Shown: positions 27,097 to 36,039, counted from the first letter of the stretch. The stretch is DNA of 64,000 nucleotides from M2408 sp040386975 (GCA_040386975.1 JAZKEO010000006.1:1-64000), one strand, 5' to 3'. Numbers and translations: made by a program. The notes: generated by a model not told the origin, from the sequence alone.

Positions 27097-27441
27097 TCAC
27101 AAATTTTCCCTCACTTTCTTTGGTAAAGAAGAAAAAACCAAATCATACGAATCTTTTGTCAACTCAAAAACCATAGAATCACTTACGTCGGCATTTGTTG
27201 AAACGGTATTCCAATGTTTCTTGTTCATATGATAACCAGGATTTATTCCTTCAAATTGCTCTCTTAATTCAATCGCTTTTTCAGGATCACATTTTAAGTT
27301 CACTCCATCAAAATCTTCTACATCGCATAAAGCAAACATTTTCCCACAAACCTTAAAAACCAAGGTTTTAGCGTCAAAAGGAAAACTTTCTGTAACTCCT
27401 TTTAGACTTTGACAATAATTTGTGTAAACTTCTATATTCAA
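27097..27441 (-). CDS. MmcQ/YjbR family protein
   Basis: Member of the MmcQ/YjbR family, with a CyaY-like fold and proposed DNA binding; biochemical role unclear. It shows the expected N-terminus NIEVYTNYCQSLKGVTESFPFD, GKMFALCDVEDF and the C-terminal LTKDSYDLVFSSLPKK. No ATG is available. A TTG at 27441 gives exactly the family N-terminus; TTGs at 27447 and 27468 are less fitting, the last lying in the hairpin of the desaturase terminator. It lies just upstream of the MntA/HepT pair and may be cotranscribed with them. Confidence 0.75.
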   Translation of the reverse strand: MNIEVYTNYCQSLKGVTESFPFDAKTLVFKVCGKMFALCDVEDFDGVNLKCDPEKAIELREQFEGINPGYHMNKKHWNTVSTNADVSDSMVFELTKDSYDLVFSSLPKKVRENL

Positions 27442-27466
27442 AATCAAATGTTTAAAAAAATTGGAC

Positions 27467-27508
27467 AAAAAAAAGACATTAGTTTTAACTACTAATGTCT
27501 TTTTTTTT
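27467..27508 (-). terminator. terminator hairpin downstream of the desaturase gene
   Basis: A 17-bp stem (AAAGACATTAGT with a run of A / ACTAATGTCTTT with a run of T) and a 7-base loop. T-runs on both strands make it suitable for termination in both directions. It ends 18 bases from the desaturase stop codon. Confidence 0.75.
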
Positions 27509-27525
27509 AATGTCTTAAGTCTATT

Positions 27526-28632
27526 TTAGTGAATTGCAGGGGCAAAATCTTTTGTTCCTAAATCACGTAACATTTTTGTATGCTCTCTTAAAGCGTCAGC
27601 AAATGTTGTTTGAGAAATATATGGTAAATTATACTCTTCAGCAGTTTCTCTAACAATTTTAGCTAGTTTTTTGTAGTGCACGTGACAAATATTTGGGAAT
27701 AAATGGTGTTCAATTTGGAAGTTTAATCCTCCAACATACCAAGATAATAAACGTGCTTTTGGAGCAAAATTTGCCGTATTAAACAATTGACTTACAGCCC
27801 AATCAGCATCAACAACACCGCTATCATCTGGAACAGGATAGTTGGATGTTGGAACAACGTGAGCTGGTTGAAAAATCATTCCTAAAATCAATCCTGCAAT
27901 AAAATGCATCATCAAGAAACACAATATTGTTGCCCACCAAGAAAGGGGTGAAAACATTAATGGTAAAGTGAAAATTACTGCATAATATAATATTTTTCCA
28001 AAAGTAACTTGAAATAATAACTTACCAAGAGTTGTATTTTGAGTTTTCATCAAACCTTGTTTGTTATATTTAAATGCTTGACGATAATCTTTTACGGTAC
28101 ACCACATTAAAGTCATCAAACCATAGAAAAACCAAGCATAAACATGTTGAAATCTGTGCATTTTCAAACGTTCTTCATTTGGAGAAAAACGCATTACTTT
28201 TCCTGGATTGATATCGTCATCCATGCCAGAAATGTTTGTGTAAGTATGGTGTAAAACATTGTGTTGAATTCTCCAATTAATTGCACTACCGCCAGCTAAA
28301 TTTATTAACAAACCTAACACGTGATTTACATGTTTATTTTTAGAATATGCTCCATGATTTGCATCGTGCATAATGGATAAACCTACTCCAGCCATACCAA
28401 AACCCATCAAAACCCACATCAGGACAATCATCCAAGTGTTTTCAAAATAAGTTACTATTAAGGTAAACGGAACAACATACAAGGCAACCATGAAGATTGT
28501 TTTTAATACCATGTCTGTATTTGCAAAACGAGAAATATTCTTCTCTTTAAAGTAATCTCTTACACGTGATTGCAATGTTTTATAGAAATCAGCATTGTGT
28601 GATTTAGAAAAAGTGATGTTTTTTAAACTCAT
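27526..28632 (-). CDS. membrane fatty acid desaturase (acyl-lipid/acyl-CoA type)
   Basis: Di-iron membrane desaturase that introduces a double bond into fatty-acyl chains, affecting membrane fluidity. All three histidine boxes are present: HDANH (89-93), HNVLHH (124-129) and QIEHH (306-310). Four or more membrane segments surround them. The QxxHH third box is the type seen in front-end (delta-5/6-like) and linoleoyl-CoA desaturases, but the fused cytochrome b5 domain of eukaryotic front-end enzymes is absent. The 368 residues are usual for Bacteroidota. Regiospecificity cannot be read from the sequence. Confidence 0.88.
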   Translation of the reverse strand: MSLKNITFSKSHNADFYKTLQSRVRDYFKEKNISRFANTDMVLKTIFMVALYVVPFTLIVTYFENTWMIVLMWVLMGFGMAGVGLSIMHDANHGAYSKNKHVNHVLGLLINLAGGSAINWRIQHNVLHHTYTNISGMDDDINPGKVMRFSPNEERLKMHRFQHVYAWFFYGLMTLMWCTVKDYRQAFKYNKQGLMKTQNTTLGKLLFQVTFGKILYYAVIFTLPLMFSPLSWWATILCFLMMHFIAGLILGMIFQPAHVVPTSNYPVPDDSGVVDADWAVSQLFNTANFAPKARLLSWYVGGLNFQIEHHLFPNICHVHYKKLAKIVRETAEEYNLPYISQTTFADALREHTKMLRDLGTKDFAPAIH

Positions 28633-28651
28633 TTTTTTAATAATTAATTAA

Positions 28652-28659
28652 CAAAGTTA
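28652..28659 (-). promoter_or_regulatory. -7 promoter element for the desaturase gene
   Basis: TAACTTTG on the reverse strand, exact TAnnTTTG, about 20 bases before the ATG. No convincing -33 element. Confidence 0.4.
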
Positions 28660-28743
28660 GAAATTATTTTTCGTACAGAAAAAAAATTTCGACTAATTTT
28701 AACAATATATGTGATTAGTGATTTAATCTAACCATATAAATCT

Positions 28744-28751
28744 TAATTTTG
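28744..28751 (+). promoter_or_regulatory. -7 promoter element for ispG
   Basis: TAATTTTG, an exact TAnnTTTG match, 16 bases before the ispG ATG. It supports the annotated start. The region also carries the divergent desaturase promoter about 90 bases to the left. Confidence 0.45.
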
Positions 28752-28767
28752 TTTTTAAAAATAGCAC

Positions 28768-30699
28768 ATGAATAGTTTGAATGAATTTCCTTATTGCGAA
28801 AATTATTTTTCTCGTATAAAAAATCCAACTCTTGAAGTAACCATTGGGAATTTGAAGCTTGGTGGCGACAATCCAATTCGTGTGCAATCCATGACAACAA
28901 CCGATACGATGAACACGAAAGGTTCTATCGAACAATCAATTCGTATGATTGAAGCTGGCTGTGAATTGGTGCGTTTAACAGCTCCAAGTAAAAATGAAGC
29001 TGTAAATTTGGGTGAGATAAAAAGGATTTTAAATGAAAAAGGATTTTTTGCTCCTTTGGTTGCGGATATTCATTTTACGCCAAATGCAGCTGAAATTGCG
29101 GCAAAACTGATTGAAAAAGTGCGAGTGAATCCGGGTAATTATGCCGACAAGAAGAAATTTGAGGAAATAGATTACACCAATGAAAGCTACGAAAAAGAAT
29201 TAATTCGTATCGAGCAAAAATTTACACCTTTAATTAAGATTTGTAAAGAGAATGGAACCGCCATGCGTATCGGCACCAATCACGGTTCACTTTCCGATCG
29301 AATTTTATCACGTTTTGGTGATACTCCAGAAGGAATGGTAGAATCGGCAATGGAATTTTTAAGGATTTGCGTCAAAAATGATTTCCACGACTTGGTAATC
29401 TCCATGAAAGCAAGTAATACCTTGGTGATGGTGCAAGCTTATCGTTTACTTGTGAGCACGATGAAAAAAGAAGGAATGCATTTTCCTTTGCACCTTGGAG
29501 TAACAGAAGCAGGAGATGGTGAAGATGGTAGAATCAAATCTGCCGTTGGAATTGGAGCTTTGTTAGAAGATGGTTTGGGTGATACGATTCGTGTTTCACT
29601 AACAGAAGATCCAGAGTTTGAAATTCCAGTTGCTAAAAAATTAGTTGAAAAATACAATTTACAATCAAAATTAAAAATAGTTTCAACTAAAAACAGTTTA
29701 TCATATAATCCTTTTGAATACAATAAAAGAGAAACAAATCAAATTTCAAATATTGGAGGGAAAAATCACCCAATTGTTTTTGCTGATTTATCTCAAAAAG
29801 AAACAATAATTCCCGCAAATTTCTTTGGTTTTGGCTACAATTATTCTGTTCCTTTAGACAAATGGAATTTGCAAGACTTAGCTGCCGATTACGTTTATTT
29901 AGGAAATAAAGAACTAACTTTTGAAATTCCAGGAACATTAGGAGCAGTATTTAATTCAGATCTTTGGTTTGAAAAATACCAAAATCAACAACATTGTCAT
30001 CCAATTTTTAATAAAACAAATATTCAAAAATACGATCTTTCAAATTTAAACGTGTATTTCTTAGAACTTGATTTAGAAGATGAAAATTGGGAATTAATTC
30101 AAAATAATCCTAAAGCGATTTTAGTTGTAACTACTTTTTACGACAACAAAACACAGGCTTTGAGAGCATTTAGATGTTTACTTGATGAAAGACAAATTAA
30201 AAACCCGATAATCATAAAGTTAGCTTACGAAACAACAGACTTAGAAAGCTTTCAATTACACGCTTCTTCGGATTATGGAGTACAATTTATTGATGGTTTT
30301 GGCGACGGAATTTGGATTGAAGGAAAGCACAGTTTAATTGATACAAATTCACTTTCTTTTGGAATTCTGCAAGCAACTCGAACTCGAATTTCTAAAACAG
30401 AATACATTTCTTGTCCATCATGTGGTAGAACATTGTTTGACTTGCAAGAAACAACACAAAAAATCCGTCAACGCACTTCCCACTTAAAAGGCTTGAAAAT
30501 CGGAATTATGGGTTGCATCGTAAACGGTCCGGGAGAAATGGCCGATGCAGATTACGGTTATGTTGGAACAGGTCCTGGGAAAATTAATTTATACAAAGAA
30601 AAAACCGTTGTCCGCAAAAATGTTGATGAAAGTCAGGCAGTTGACGCTTTGATTGATTTAATTAAAGAAAATGGCGACTGGATTGAATTAAGAAGTTAG
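28768..30699 (+). CDS. ispG: 4-hydroxy-3-methylbut-2-enyl diphosphate synthase IspG (large form)
   Basis: Iron-sulfur enzyme of the MEP isoprenoid pathway that converts MEcPP to HMBPP. The TIM-barrel part begins at about residue 22 (PTLEVTIGNLKLGGDNPIRVQSM) and the C-terminal domain holds the [4Fe-4S] ligands Cys549, Cys552 and Cys583 plus Glu590 (CPSC, GCIVNGPGE). At 643 residues it is the three-domain form with a large insertion (roughly residues 290-520) between barrel and cluster domain, as in Bacteroidota, Chlamydiae and plants. The insertion looks structured, not decayed. Confidence 0.95.
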   Translation: MNSLNEFPYCENYFSRIKNPTLEVTIGNLKLGGDNPIRVQSMTTTDTMNTKGSIEQSIRMIEAGCELVRLTAPSKNEAVNLGEIKRILNEKGFFAPLVADIHFTPNAAEIAAKLIEKVRVNPGNYADKKKFEEIDYTNESYEKELIRIEQKFTPLIKICKENGTAMRIGTNHGSLSDRILSRFGDTPEGMVESAMEFLRICVKNDFHDLVISMKASNTLVMVQAYRLLVSTMKKEGMHFPLHLGVTEAGDGEDGRIKSAVGIGALLEDGLGDTIRVSLTEDPEFEIPVAKKLVEKYNLQSKLKIVSTKNSLSYNPFEYNKRETNQISNIGGKNHPIVFADLSQKETIIPANFFGFGYNYSVPLDKWNLQDLAADYVYLGNKELTFEIPGTLGAVFNSDLWFEKYQNQQHCHPIFNKTNIQKYDLSNLNVYFLELDLEDENWELIQNNPKAILVVTTFYDNKTQALRAFRCLLDERQIKNPIIIKLAYETTDLESFQLHASSDYGVQFIDGFGDGIWIEGKHSLIDTNSLSFGILQATRTRISKTEYISCPSCGRTLFDLQETTQKIRQRTSHLKGLKIGIMGCIVNGPGEMADADYGYVGTGPGKINLYKEKTVVRKNVDESQAVDALIDLIKENGDWIELRS

Positions 30700-30733
30700 A
30701 CTGAAAGACATTAGACTTTAAAACCATAGACTC

Positions 30734-31441
30734 ATGACATTAAACGAAGTATTATCCGAACTTGAATCATACAGCGATGAGCAAACAAAAAAAACTTTGC
30801 TCCGTCATGGAGCCAAAGAACCTTTATTTGGTGTAAAAGTTGCTGATTTGAAGAAAATATTGAAAAAAACCAAGAAAAATCACGAACTTTCTTTGGAACT
30901 TTTCAACACAGGAAATTCAGATGCGATGTATTTAGCAGGATTGATGGCGGATGAAAAGAAAATCACAAAGGCCCAACTTCAAGACTGGGTTGGAAAAGCA
31001 TATTGGTCTTATTTGAATGAATTTGCTGTTCCTTGGGTGGCTGCTGAAACTCCTTTTGGTGTGGAACTTGGTTTGGAATGGATTGAATCGAAAGACGAAT
31101 TGATAGCTTCAGCTGGTTGGCAAGCTTTATCTTCTTTCGCAGCAGTTAATGAAGACGAAAACCTAGATATTCCTACTTACAGCAAGTTATTGGATCGTGT
31201 TGAAAAAAATATTCATCAAGCTCAAAACAGAGAAAAACATTGTATGAACGCTTTTGTGATTGCAATCGGTTCTTACATCAAAGATTTAACACAAAAAGCT
31301 TTGGAAATTTCCAATAGAATAGGAAAAGTGGAGGTTTTTATGGGAAATACAGCGTGTAAAGTTCCTTTTGCTACAGAATACATCAACAAAGTTATTACTA
31401 GCGGTAAAGTTGGAAACAAACGAAAGCATTCACGCTGTTAA
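30734..31441 (+). CDS. AlkD-like DNA alkylation repair protein
   Basis: HEAT-like-repeat protein of the AlkD family, related to glycosylases that remove bulky or positively charged alkylated bases. The start is typical (LNEVLSELESYSDEQTKKTLLRHGAKEPLFGVKVADLKKI), followed by repeat helices and a C-terminal VGNKRKHSRC tail. The 235 residues match the subfamily common in Bacteroidota, whose glycosylase activity has rarely been tested. It lies 34 bases after ispG and converges on the next gene with 8 bases between the stops. Confidence 0.8.
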   Translation: MTLNEVLSELESYSDEQTKKTLLRHGAKEPLFGVKVADLKKILKKTKKNHELSLELFNTGNSDAMYLAGLMADEKKITKAQLQDWVGKAYWSYLNEFAVPWVAAETPFGVELGLEWIESKDELIASAGWQALSSFAAVNEDENLDIPTYSKLLDRVEKNIHQAQNREKHCMNAFVIAIGSYIKDLTQKALEISNRIGKVEVFMGNTACKVPFATEYINKVITSGKVGNKRKHSRC

Positions 31442-31449
31442 AAAAAGCA

Positions 31450-31986
31450 CTATTTCCAGTACTTTTCGATTCTTTTTGGAAGTTTTTTTCTTAATTTTTT
31501 TATGACATCTTCACGAGAAGAAATTCCACCTAATTTTAAGATGTCGTAGGCAACAAATTGTCCGTTTCTGTAAAATGAAAATTCCAAGGTAATTGAAGTG
31601 ATTTCATCTCTGTAAAGTGGAAAAAGGTGACCAATTCCAAGTTCTGTTCTCATATCGTTGTGAATCGTTGCAGCTTTGAATTTACTATCATAACCACGAA
31701 CACAAACTAACATATAAGTATCAAATCCTTTGTTTTTTATGTTCAACTGGATACTATCCATTCCTAAAGACAAGATGTTAGCTCCTTGTTTTTGAGCATT
31801 CAAGGAAGCCATCGTTTTGATTTCATGGTTGGCCAAAATTTCAGCCAAATTTATCTCTAAAGTAAAACGATCTTCTGCTTTATCAAGCTGAGAAACAACA
31901 ATTACGTTTTTTAAATCCAATGTTTCTAATTGAGAAAAAAGTACCGTATTTAAAAGTGTAAAAAGAACAAAAAGTATCTTATTCAT
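31450..31986 (-). CDS. exported protein of unknown function
   Basis: A signal peptide (MNKILFVLFTLLNTVLFSQ) precedes about 159 residues without a motif I recognise; the body looks beta-rich (RFTLEINLAEIL, SITLEFSFYRNGQFVAYDIL) with a basic C-terminus (KKLRKKLPKRIEKYW). I start it at 31986, just after the metF stop; a frame starting at 32016 would overlap metF and bury the signal peptide. It probably sits on the metF transcript. Confidence 0.6.
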   Translation of the reverse strand: MNKILFVLFTLLNTVLFSQLETLDLKNVIVVSQLDKAEDRFTLEINLAEILANHEIKTMASLNAQKQGANILSLGMDSIQLNIKNKGFDTYMLVCVRGYDSKFKAATIHNDMRTELGIGHLFPLYRDEITSITLEFSFYRNGQFVAYDILKLGGISSREDVIKKLRKKLPKRIEKYWK

Positions 31987-31996
31987 GGATTTATTT

Positions 31997-32947
31997 TTAA
32001 AAAATTTCTTTAGCAATTGCTTTTACTGAACTCGAAGTTGACATTGTGTAATAATGAATACAAGGTACATTTTTCGCCTTTAATTCTTTAGATTGTTGAA
32101 TTCCCCATTCAATTCCAACTTGAGCAATTGCCGCATTGTCTTTGCATTTGATAATTTCCTTTGATAAAGCTTCAGGAAAATCTACATGGAAAAACTTAGG
32201 TAAAAATGAAGCGTGTTGTAAAGTTTTGATTGGTTTTAATCCTGGAATAATCGGAACTGTAATTCCCGCATTTCTACATGCATCAACAAAATCAAAGTAT
32301 TTTTGATTGTCAAAAAACATTTGTGTCACAATATACGAAGCTCCCGCGTCCACTTTTTCTTTTAAATGAATCAAATCCATTGAAAGATTCATCGCTTCGA
32401 AGTGTTTTTCAGGATAACCTGCAGCACCAATACAAAAATCTGTTGGTTCAAGTTGATAATCTTCCGTCATGTAATTTCCCTTGTTCATCTGAACAACCTG
32501 ATTAATCAAGTCTTTTGCATAAGCGTGTCCTTCAGGATGTGCCTTAAAATTAGATTCTGTTTTGATAGAATCTCCTCTCAAAGCCAAAACATTATCAATA
32601 CCTAAAAATTGTAAGTCAATCAAAGCGTTTTCCGTTTCTTCTTGACTAAAACCTCCACAAATCAAATGTGGAACAGCATCAACTTGATATTTATTCATAA
32701 TCGCCGCACAGATTCCAACTGTTCCTGGACGTTTACGAATGGCGATTTTTTCTAATAAACCTTTTTCTCTTTCCTTGTAAATATATTCCTCGCGGTGATA
32801 AGTAACATTGATGAACTTAGGTTTAAACTCCATTAAAGGATCAATACCATCATAAATTGATTGAATGCTTTTACCTTTTAATGGAGGTAAAATTTCAAAA
32901 GAAAAAAGCGTTGATTTTGAAGAATTTAAGTGTTCGATTACTTTCAT
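31997..32947 (-). CDS. metF: 5,10-methylenetetrahydrofolate reductase MetF
   Basis: FAD enzyme that makes 5-methyl-THF for methionine synthesis. The eight-stranded barrel begins with STLFSFEILPPLKGKSI and carries NVTYHREEY, LALRGDS, CIGAAGYPEKHFEA, IVTQMFFDNQKYFDF and PIIPGLKPI. The 316 residues are the short bacterial form, without the eukaryotic regulatory domain. A -7 element lies at 32985-32992. I looked for a SAM riboswitch in the leader and see none; the leader is too short for one. Confidence 0.95.
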   Translation of the reverse strand: MKVIEHLNSSKSTLFSFEILPPLKGKSIQSIYDGIDPLMEFKPKFINVTYHREEYIYKEREKGLLEKIAIRKRPGTVGICAAIMNKYQVDAVPHLICGGFSQEETENALIDLQFLGIDNVLALRGDSIKTESNFKAHPEGHAYAKDLINQVVQMNKGNYMTEDYQLEPTDFCIGAAGYPEKHFEAMNLSMDLIHLKEKVDAGASYIVTQMFFDNQKYFDFVDACRNAGITVPIIPGLKPIKTLQHASFLPKFFHVDFPEALSKEIIKCKDNAAIAQVGIEWGIQQSKELKAKNVPCIHYYTMSTSSSVKAIAKEIF

Positions 32948-32984
32948 TTTTACTAAAAAAGTTCTTAAGCGGTAAATAAAAACG

Positions 32985-32992
32985 CAAAGATA
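32985..32992 (-). promoter_or_regulatory. -7 promoter element for metF
   Basis: TATCTTTG on the reverse strand, about 37 bases before the metF ATG. The -33 region has no clear match. Confidence 0.45.
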
Positions 32993-33119
32993 AGAAAATC
33001 ATTTTAGTAATACGTTAAATTTTGTGAAGGGAAAGATAGTTATGAGTAAGGAGTTATGAGTTTGAAAATCCAACTATCTAATAATCCAATTATCTAACAA
33101 TCAAATTCTCTAATTTTCT

Positions 33120-33127
33120 TACCTTTG
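33120..33127 (+). promoter_or_regulatory. -7 promoter element for the glycosyltransferase pair
   Basis: TACCTTTG, an exact TAnnTTTG match, 23 bases before the GT2 ATG. The upstream 33045-33115 is made of degenerate simple strings such as GTTATGAGT and CTAATAATCCAATTATC. Confidence 0.45.
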
Positions 33128-33150
33128 TCCAAGTAAACGCAATTAAAAGC

Positions 33151-33915
33151 ATGACTGTAAAAATTTCCGCAGTAATAATCACTTTCAACGAAGAACGTAA
33201 TATTTTGCGTTGTTTAGAGTCTTTGCAAGGAGTTGTGGACGAAATTGTGGTGGTGGATTCTTTTTCAAAAGATAAAACAGAGGAAATTTGTCGGAATTTT
33301 GGCGTAAATTTTATTTCTCACGCTTTTGATGGACACATTGAACAGAAAAATTGGGCAATTACGCAAGCAAAATACCAACATGTTCTTTCTTTAGATGCCG
33401 ATGAAGCTTTGAACGAAACATTAAAGAAATCCATTTTAGAAGTCAAAAATAATTGGCAAGCTGATGGTTATTACATGAATCGTTTGACCAATTATTGTGG
33501 AAAATGGATAAAACATTGTGGTTGGTATCCCGATACAAAATTACGTTTGTGGGATTCAACAAAAGGAACTTGGGGCGGAGATAATCCACACGATAAATAC
33601 GAACTTTTCGAAGGAGATAAAAACACGCAAAAATTAAAAGGTGATATTTTGCATTACAGCTATTATTCTTTGCAAGATCACTACAAACAAGTGGAATATT
33701 TTACAACGGTTTTAGCTAAAGCACAATTTGAAAAAGGGAAAAAAGCACCTTTTTTAACCTTGATTTTTAGTCCAATCGTGAAGTTTTTAAAAGATTATTT
33801 TTTTAATTTGGGAATTTTAGATGGAAAAGAAGGTTTTATCATTTGTAAAATTTCTGCTTTTGCGACCTACACGAAATACAAAAAATTGAGAGCTTTAATT
33901 CGCGTTGGAAAATGA
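33151..33915 (+). CDS. family 2 glycosyltransferase (LPS-core WaaE/KdtX-like)
   Basis: GT-A fold glycosyltransferase with the opening SAVIITFNEERNILRCLESL, VDEIVVVDSFSKDKT and the metal-binding LDADEAL. Conserved CGWYPDTKLRLWD and the PHDKYE segment place it with WaaE/KdtX-like enzymes that add glucose or a similar sugar to lipopolysaccharide core. The next gene overlaps it by 4 bases (ATGA) and encodes a heptosyltransferase-like protein, which supports a role in LPS core synthesis. Donor and acceptor are not determinable here. Confidence 0.87.
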   Translation: MTVKISAVIITFNEERNILRCLESLQGVVDEIVVVDSFSKDKTEEICRNFGVNFISHAFDGHIEQKNWAITQAKYQHVLSLDADEALNETLKKSILEVKNNWQADGYYMNRLTNYCGKWIKHCGWYPDTKLRLWDSTKGTWGGDNPHDKYELFEGDKNTQKLKGDILHYSYYSLQDHYKQVEYFTTVLAKAQFEKGKKAPFLTLIFSPIVKFLKDYFFNLGILDGKEGFIICKISAFATYTKYKKLRALIRVGK

Positions 33916-34922
33916 GTAAAACGATTGATTTAACAAACAAAACGGTTCTTATCAGTAGAACAGATAGTATTGGCGATGTGGTTTTGACTTTGCCTACTTG
34001 CGTTTGGATTAAACAACAGTTTCCATCATGTAAATTGATTTTTTTAGGAAACACCTACACAAAACCAGTTATTTCATGTGTTTCAGCAATTGATAAAATT
34101 CTCTGCTGGAAAGATTTTGAAAATTTGCCTACAATCGAGAAAATTCAAAAAATCAGCAACGAAAAAATTGACGTTTGTTTGCACATTTTCCCTAAAAAGG
34201 AAGTCGCTTCTTTAATGAAAAAAGCAAAAATCAAGGATCGAATTGGTACTTCGCATCGCGCTTTTCATTTATTGACGTGTAACCATAGGTTAAATTTTAG
34301 TCGCAAAAAATCCGATTTACACGAAGCACAACTTAATTTTGAATTGTTAAAACCTATTGGTTTAAATGAAATTCCAAGTTTGAACGAGATTTCAGAGATG
34401 CTTTCAAAGGCTTTCAAAAAACCACAGATTAATTTGAATCCTGAATTTTCTGAACTAAAAAATGCTGTTATTCTACATCCAAAATCGCAAGGAAGTGCTT
34501 TGGAATGGCCTTTAGAAAAATACAAGCTCTTGGCTGAAAAACTTCTTGAAAAAGGTAAAACGGTTGTTTTCACTGGAACAGAAAATGAAGGTAAATTGTT
34601 TCGTGATTTTATTCCTACACAAGAAAATTGTCATGATTTAACTGGAAAAATGACTTTGGAGGAATTAATTGTTTTTATTTCTCAAAGTGAGAGTTTAGTT
34701 GCTTGTAGCACAGGACCTTTACATTTAGCAGGAATTTTAGGAATCAAAACGATAGGTTTATTTTCTTCCAGAAAACCAATTCACCCAGGAAGATGGAAAG
34801 CTTTGGGTACAAATGTTTTTCCTCTTGAATTTGATTCAAACTGCGAAATCTGTCATAAAGGAAAACACTGTTCCTGTATCCAAAAAATTGAAGTGGATAA
34901 GGTTTTGGAGATTCTTGCTTAA
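33912..34922 (+). CDS. family 9 glycosyltransferase (heptosyltransferase-like)
   Basis: GT-B fold protein of the ADP-heptose:LPS heptosyltransferase family, acting at the cytoplasmic face on the lipid A-core precursor. The N-terminal TVLISRTDSIGDVVLTLPTC and the C-terminal LHPKSQGSALEWPLEKY and STGPLHLAGILG donor-binding motifs are clear. A cysteine cluster near the C-terminus (CEICHKGKHCSC) is unusual and could be a metal site. Translationally coupled to the GT2 gene. Confidence 0.88.
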   Translation: MSKTIDLTNKTVLISRTDSIGDVVLTLPTCVWIKQQFPSCKLIFLGNTYTKPVISCVSAIDKILCWKDFENLPTIEKIQKISNEKIDVCLHIFPKKEVASLMKKAKIKDRIGTSHRAFHLLTCNHRLNFSRKKSDLHEAQLNFELLKPIGLNEIPSLNEISEMLSKAFKKPQINLNPEFSELKNAVILHPKSQGSALEWPLEKYKLLAEKLLEKGKTVVFTGTENEGKLFRDFIPTQENCHDLTGKMTLEELIVFISQSESLVACSTGPLHLAGILGIKTIGLFSSRKPIHPGRWKALGTNVFPLEFDSNCEICHKGKHCSCIQKIEVDKVLEILA

Positions 34923-34935
34923 TATTTCGCTTAGA

Positions 34936-34995
34936 ATTCGTTTCCCTCCTTTTTGAAGACTGAGCGATAGCGAAAGGAGATTAAGGGAGGTGACC
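34936..34995. repeat. imperfect inverted repeat CCCTCCTTT / AAAGGAG..AGGGAGG
   Basis: Downstream of the glycosyltransferase pair, CCCTCCTTT is answered by AAAGGAG and then AGGGAGG after an insertion of a few bases. Strings of this kind are frequent spacer repeats in Flavobacteriia. There is no T-run after the stem, so a terminator role is uncertain. Confidence 0.4.
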
Positions 34996-35110
34996 TAATG
35001 TAATTAATTGTCACCCATCTCAATCCCATCACTCACGTTCGGTCTTCGCAAATACATTTGATCTTCTCAAGAGAGGAAGCCGAAAAAATTTTCATTTTTT
35101 TCATTCTTCC

Positions 35111-35139
35111 TGTAACTTTTTTATGACTTGTTGGTCTTA
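35111..35139 (+). promoter_or_regulatory. candidate ECF sigma factor promoter
   Basis: TGTAAC (35111-35116) and GTCTTA (35134-35139) are separated by 17 bases. This matches the GTAAC / GTC pattern of ECF (sigma-E-like) promoters, and no TAnnTTTG element is as convincing here. The leader to the ATG at 35194 would be about 45 bases. Confidence 0.5.
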
Positions 35140-35193
35140 CCTTCAAACAAGCTCGTTTAAATTGCATTTAATAAAATTTAAAACTTAAATAAA

Positions 35194-36039
35194 ATGAAAA
35201 AAACACTCTACACAGGATTAGCATTAATTAGTTTTTTGCTAAGTTCAAGTCTAAATGCTCAAGAACATAAAACAGAAGAGCAGGACACAACAAGAATCAA
35301 TTTAGGTGAAACCGAACTTTTAATTATCAATAAAAAAGGGAAGTCAGATTTGGATAAAACAACAGCTCTAGATACTATTGATGCTTCTGACAAAGATGAT
35401 GAAGACGACAATGATAAAAACGAAGGACATTGGGGAGGGATTGATTTTGGAGCAACAATGCTTTTAAATTCAGCAATGAAAGCAAGTTTTCCAAATGATA
35501 AGTTTTTAGAAAACGATCCTGCAAAATCCTTTTATTGGAATTTGAATGTGATGGATCATAAATTTAATATTTATAAGCATTATGTTGGTATAACAACGGG
35601 ATTTGGAGTTAATTTTACTCAAATTGGGATTAAAAATGACAATTTATTGTTAGATAATGTGGATTCTCTTTGGACAGTTCAAGACACGATAAATCATTAT
35701 TCTAAAAATAAATTAAGAGCAACGTATTTACAAATTCCTTTATTGTTAGAATTTAACACCAACGAAGATGAAGACAAATCATTTTATGTTGCAGCAGGTG
35801 TCATTGGTGGCGTTAGAGTTGGTTCAGCTCTTATTCAAAAAATCGAACGTGATGATTTTGATAACAAACAAAAATTAAAAGGAACCTATGGCTTAAATCC
35901 TTTTAAACTTGACGCAACATTTAAAATGGGTTATGGAGATTGGGGCGTTTTTGCAAATTATGCTCTTTTACCACTTTTTGATACTGACAAAACGAGTGAA
36001 GCATATCCTTTAACTTTTGGTTTGAGTATGAACTTTTAG
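35194..36039 (+). CDS. outer-membrane beta-barrel protein
   Basis: Signal peptide (MKKTLYTGLALISFLLSSSLNAQ), then a short linker with RINLGETELLIINKKG and an Asp-rich stretch (about residues 65-80), then a barrel of alternating hydrophobic strands starting at GHWGGIDFGATMLL and ending in a terminal aromatic residue (LTFGLSMNF). This is the PorT/OmpA-barrel-like class often encoded beside ECF sigma/anti-sigma genes in Bacteroidota. Here no sigma gene is adjacent, but the candidate ECF promoter upstream suggests it belongs to such a regulon. Function unknown, possibly envelope stress. Confidence 0.78.
   Translation: MKKTLYTGLALISFLLSSSLNAQEHKTEEQDTTRINLGETELLIINKKGKSDLDKTTALDTIDASDKDDEDDNDKNEGHWGGIDFGATMLLNSAMKASFPNDKFLENDPAKSFYWNLNVMDHKFNIYKHYVGITTGFGVNFTQIGIKNDNLLLDNVDSLWTVQDTINHYSKNKLRATYLQIPLLLEFNTNEDEDKSFYVAAGVIGGVRVGSALIQKIERDDFDNKQKLKGTYGLNPFKLDATFKMGYGDWGVFANYALLPLFDTDKTSEAYPLTFGLSMNF

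Noticed and set aside
33045..33115. Short tandem strings upstream of the GT2 gene as a phase-variable repeat
   Set aside because: The units are degenerate and irregular, outside the coding frame, and not a uniform tract that slippage would act on.
32948..33150. SAM riboswitch upstream of metF
   Set aside because: The -7 element leaves a leader of only about 30 bases and no conserved core is visible.
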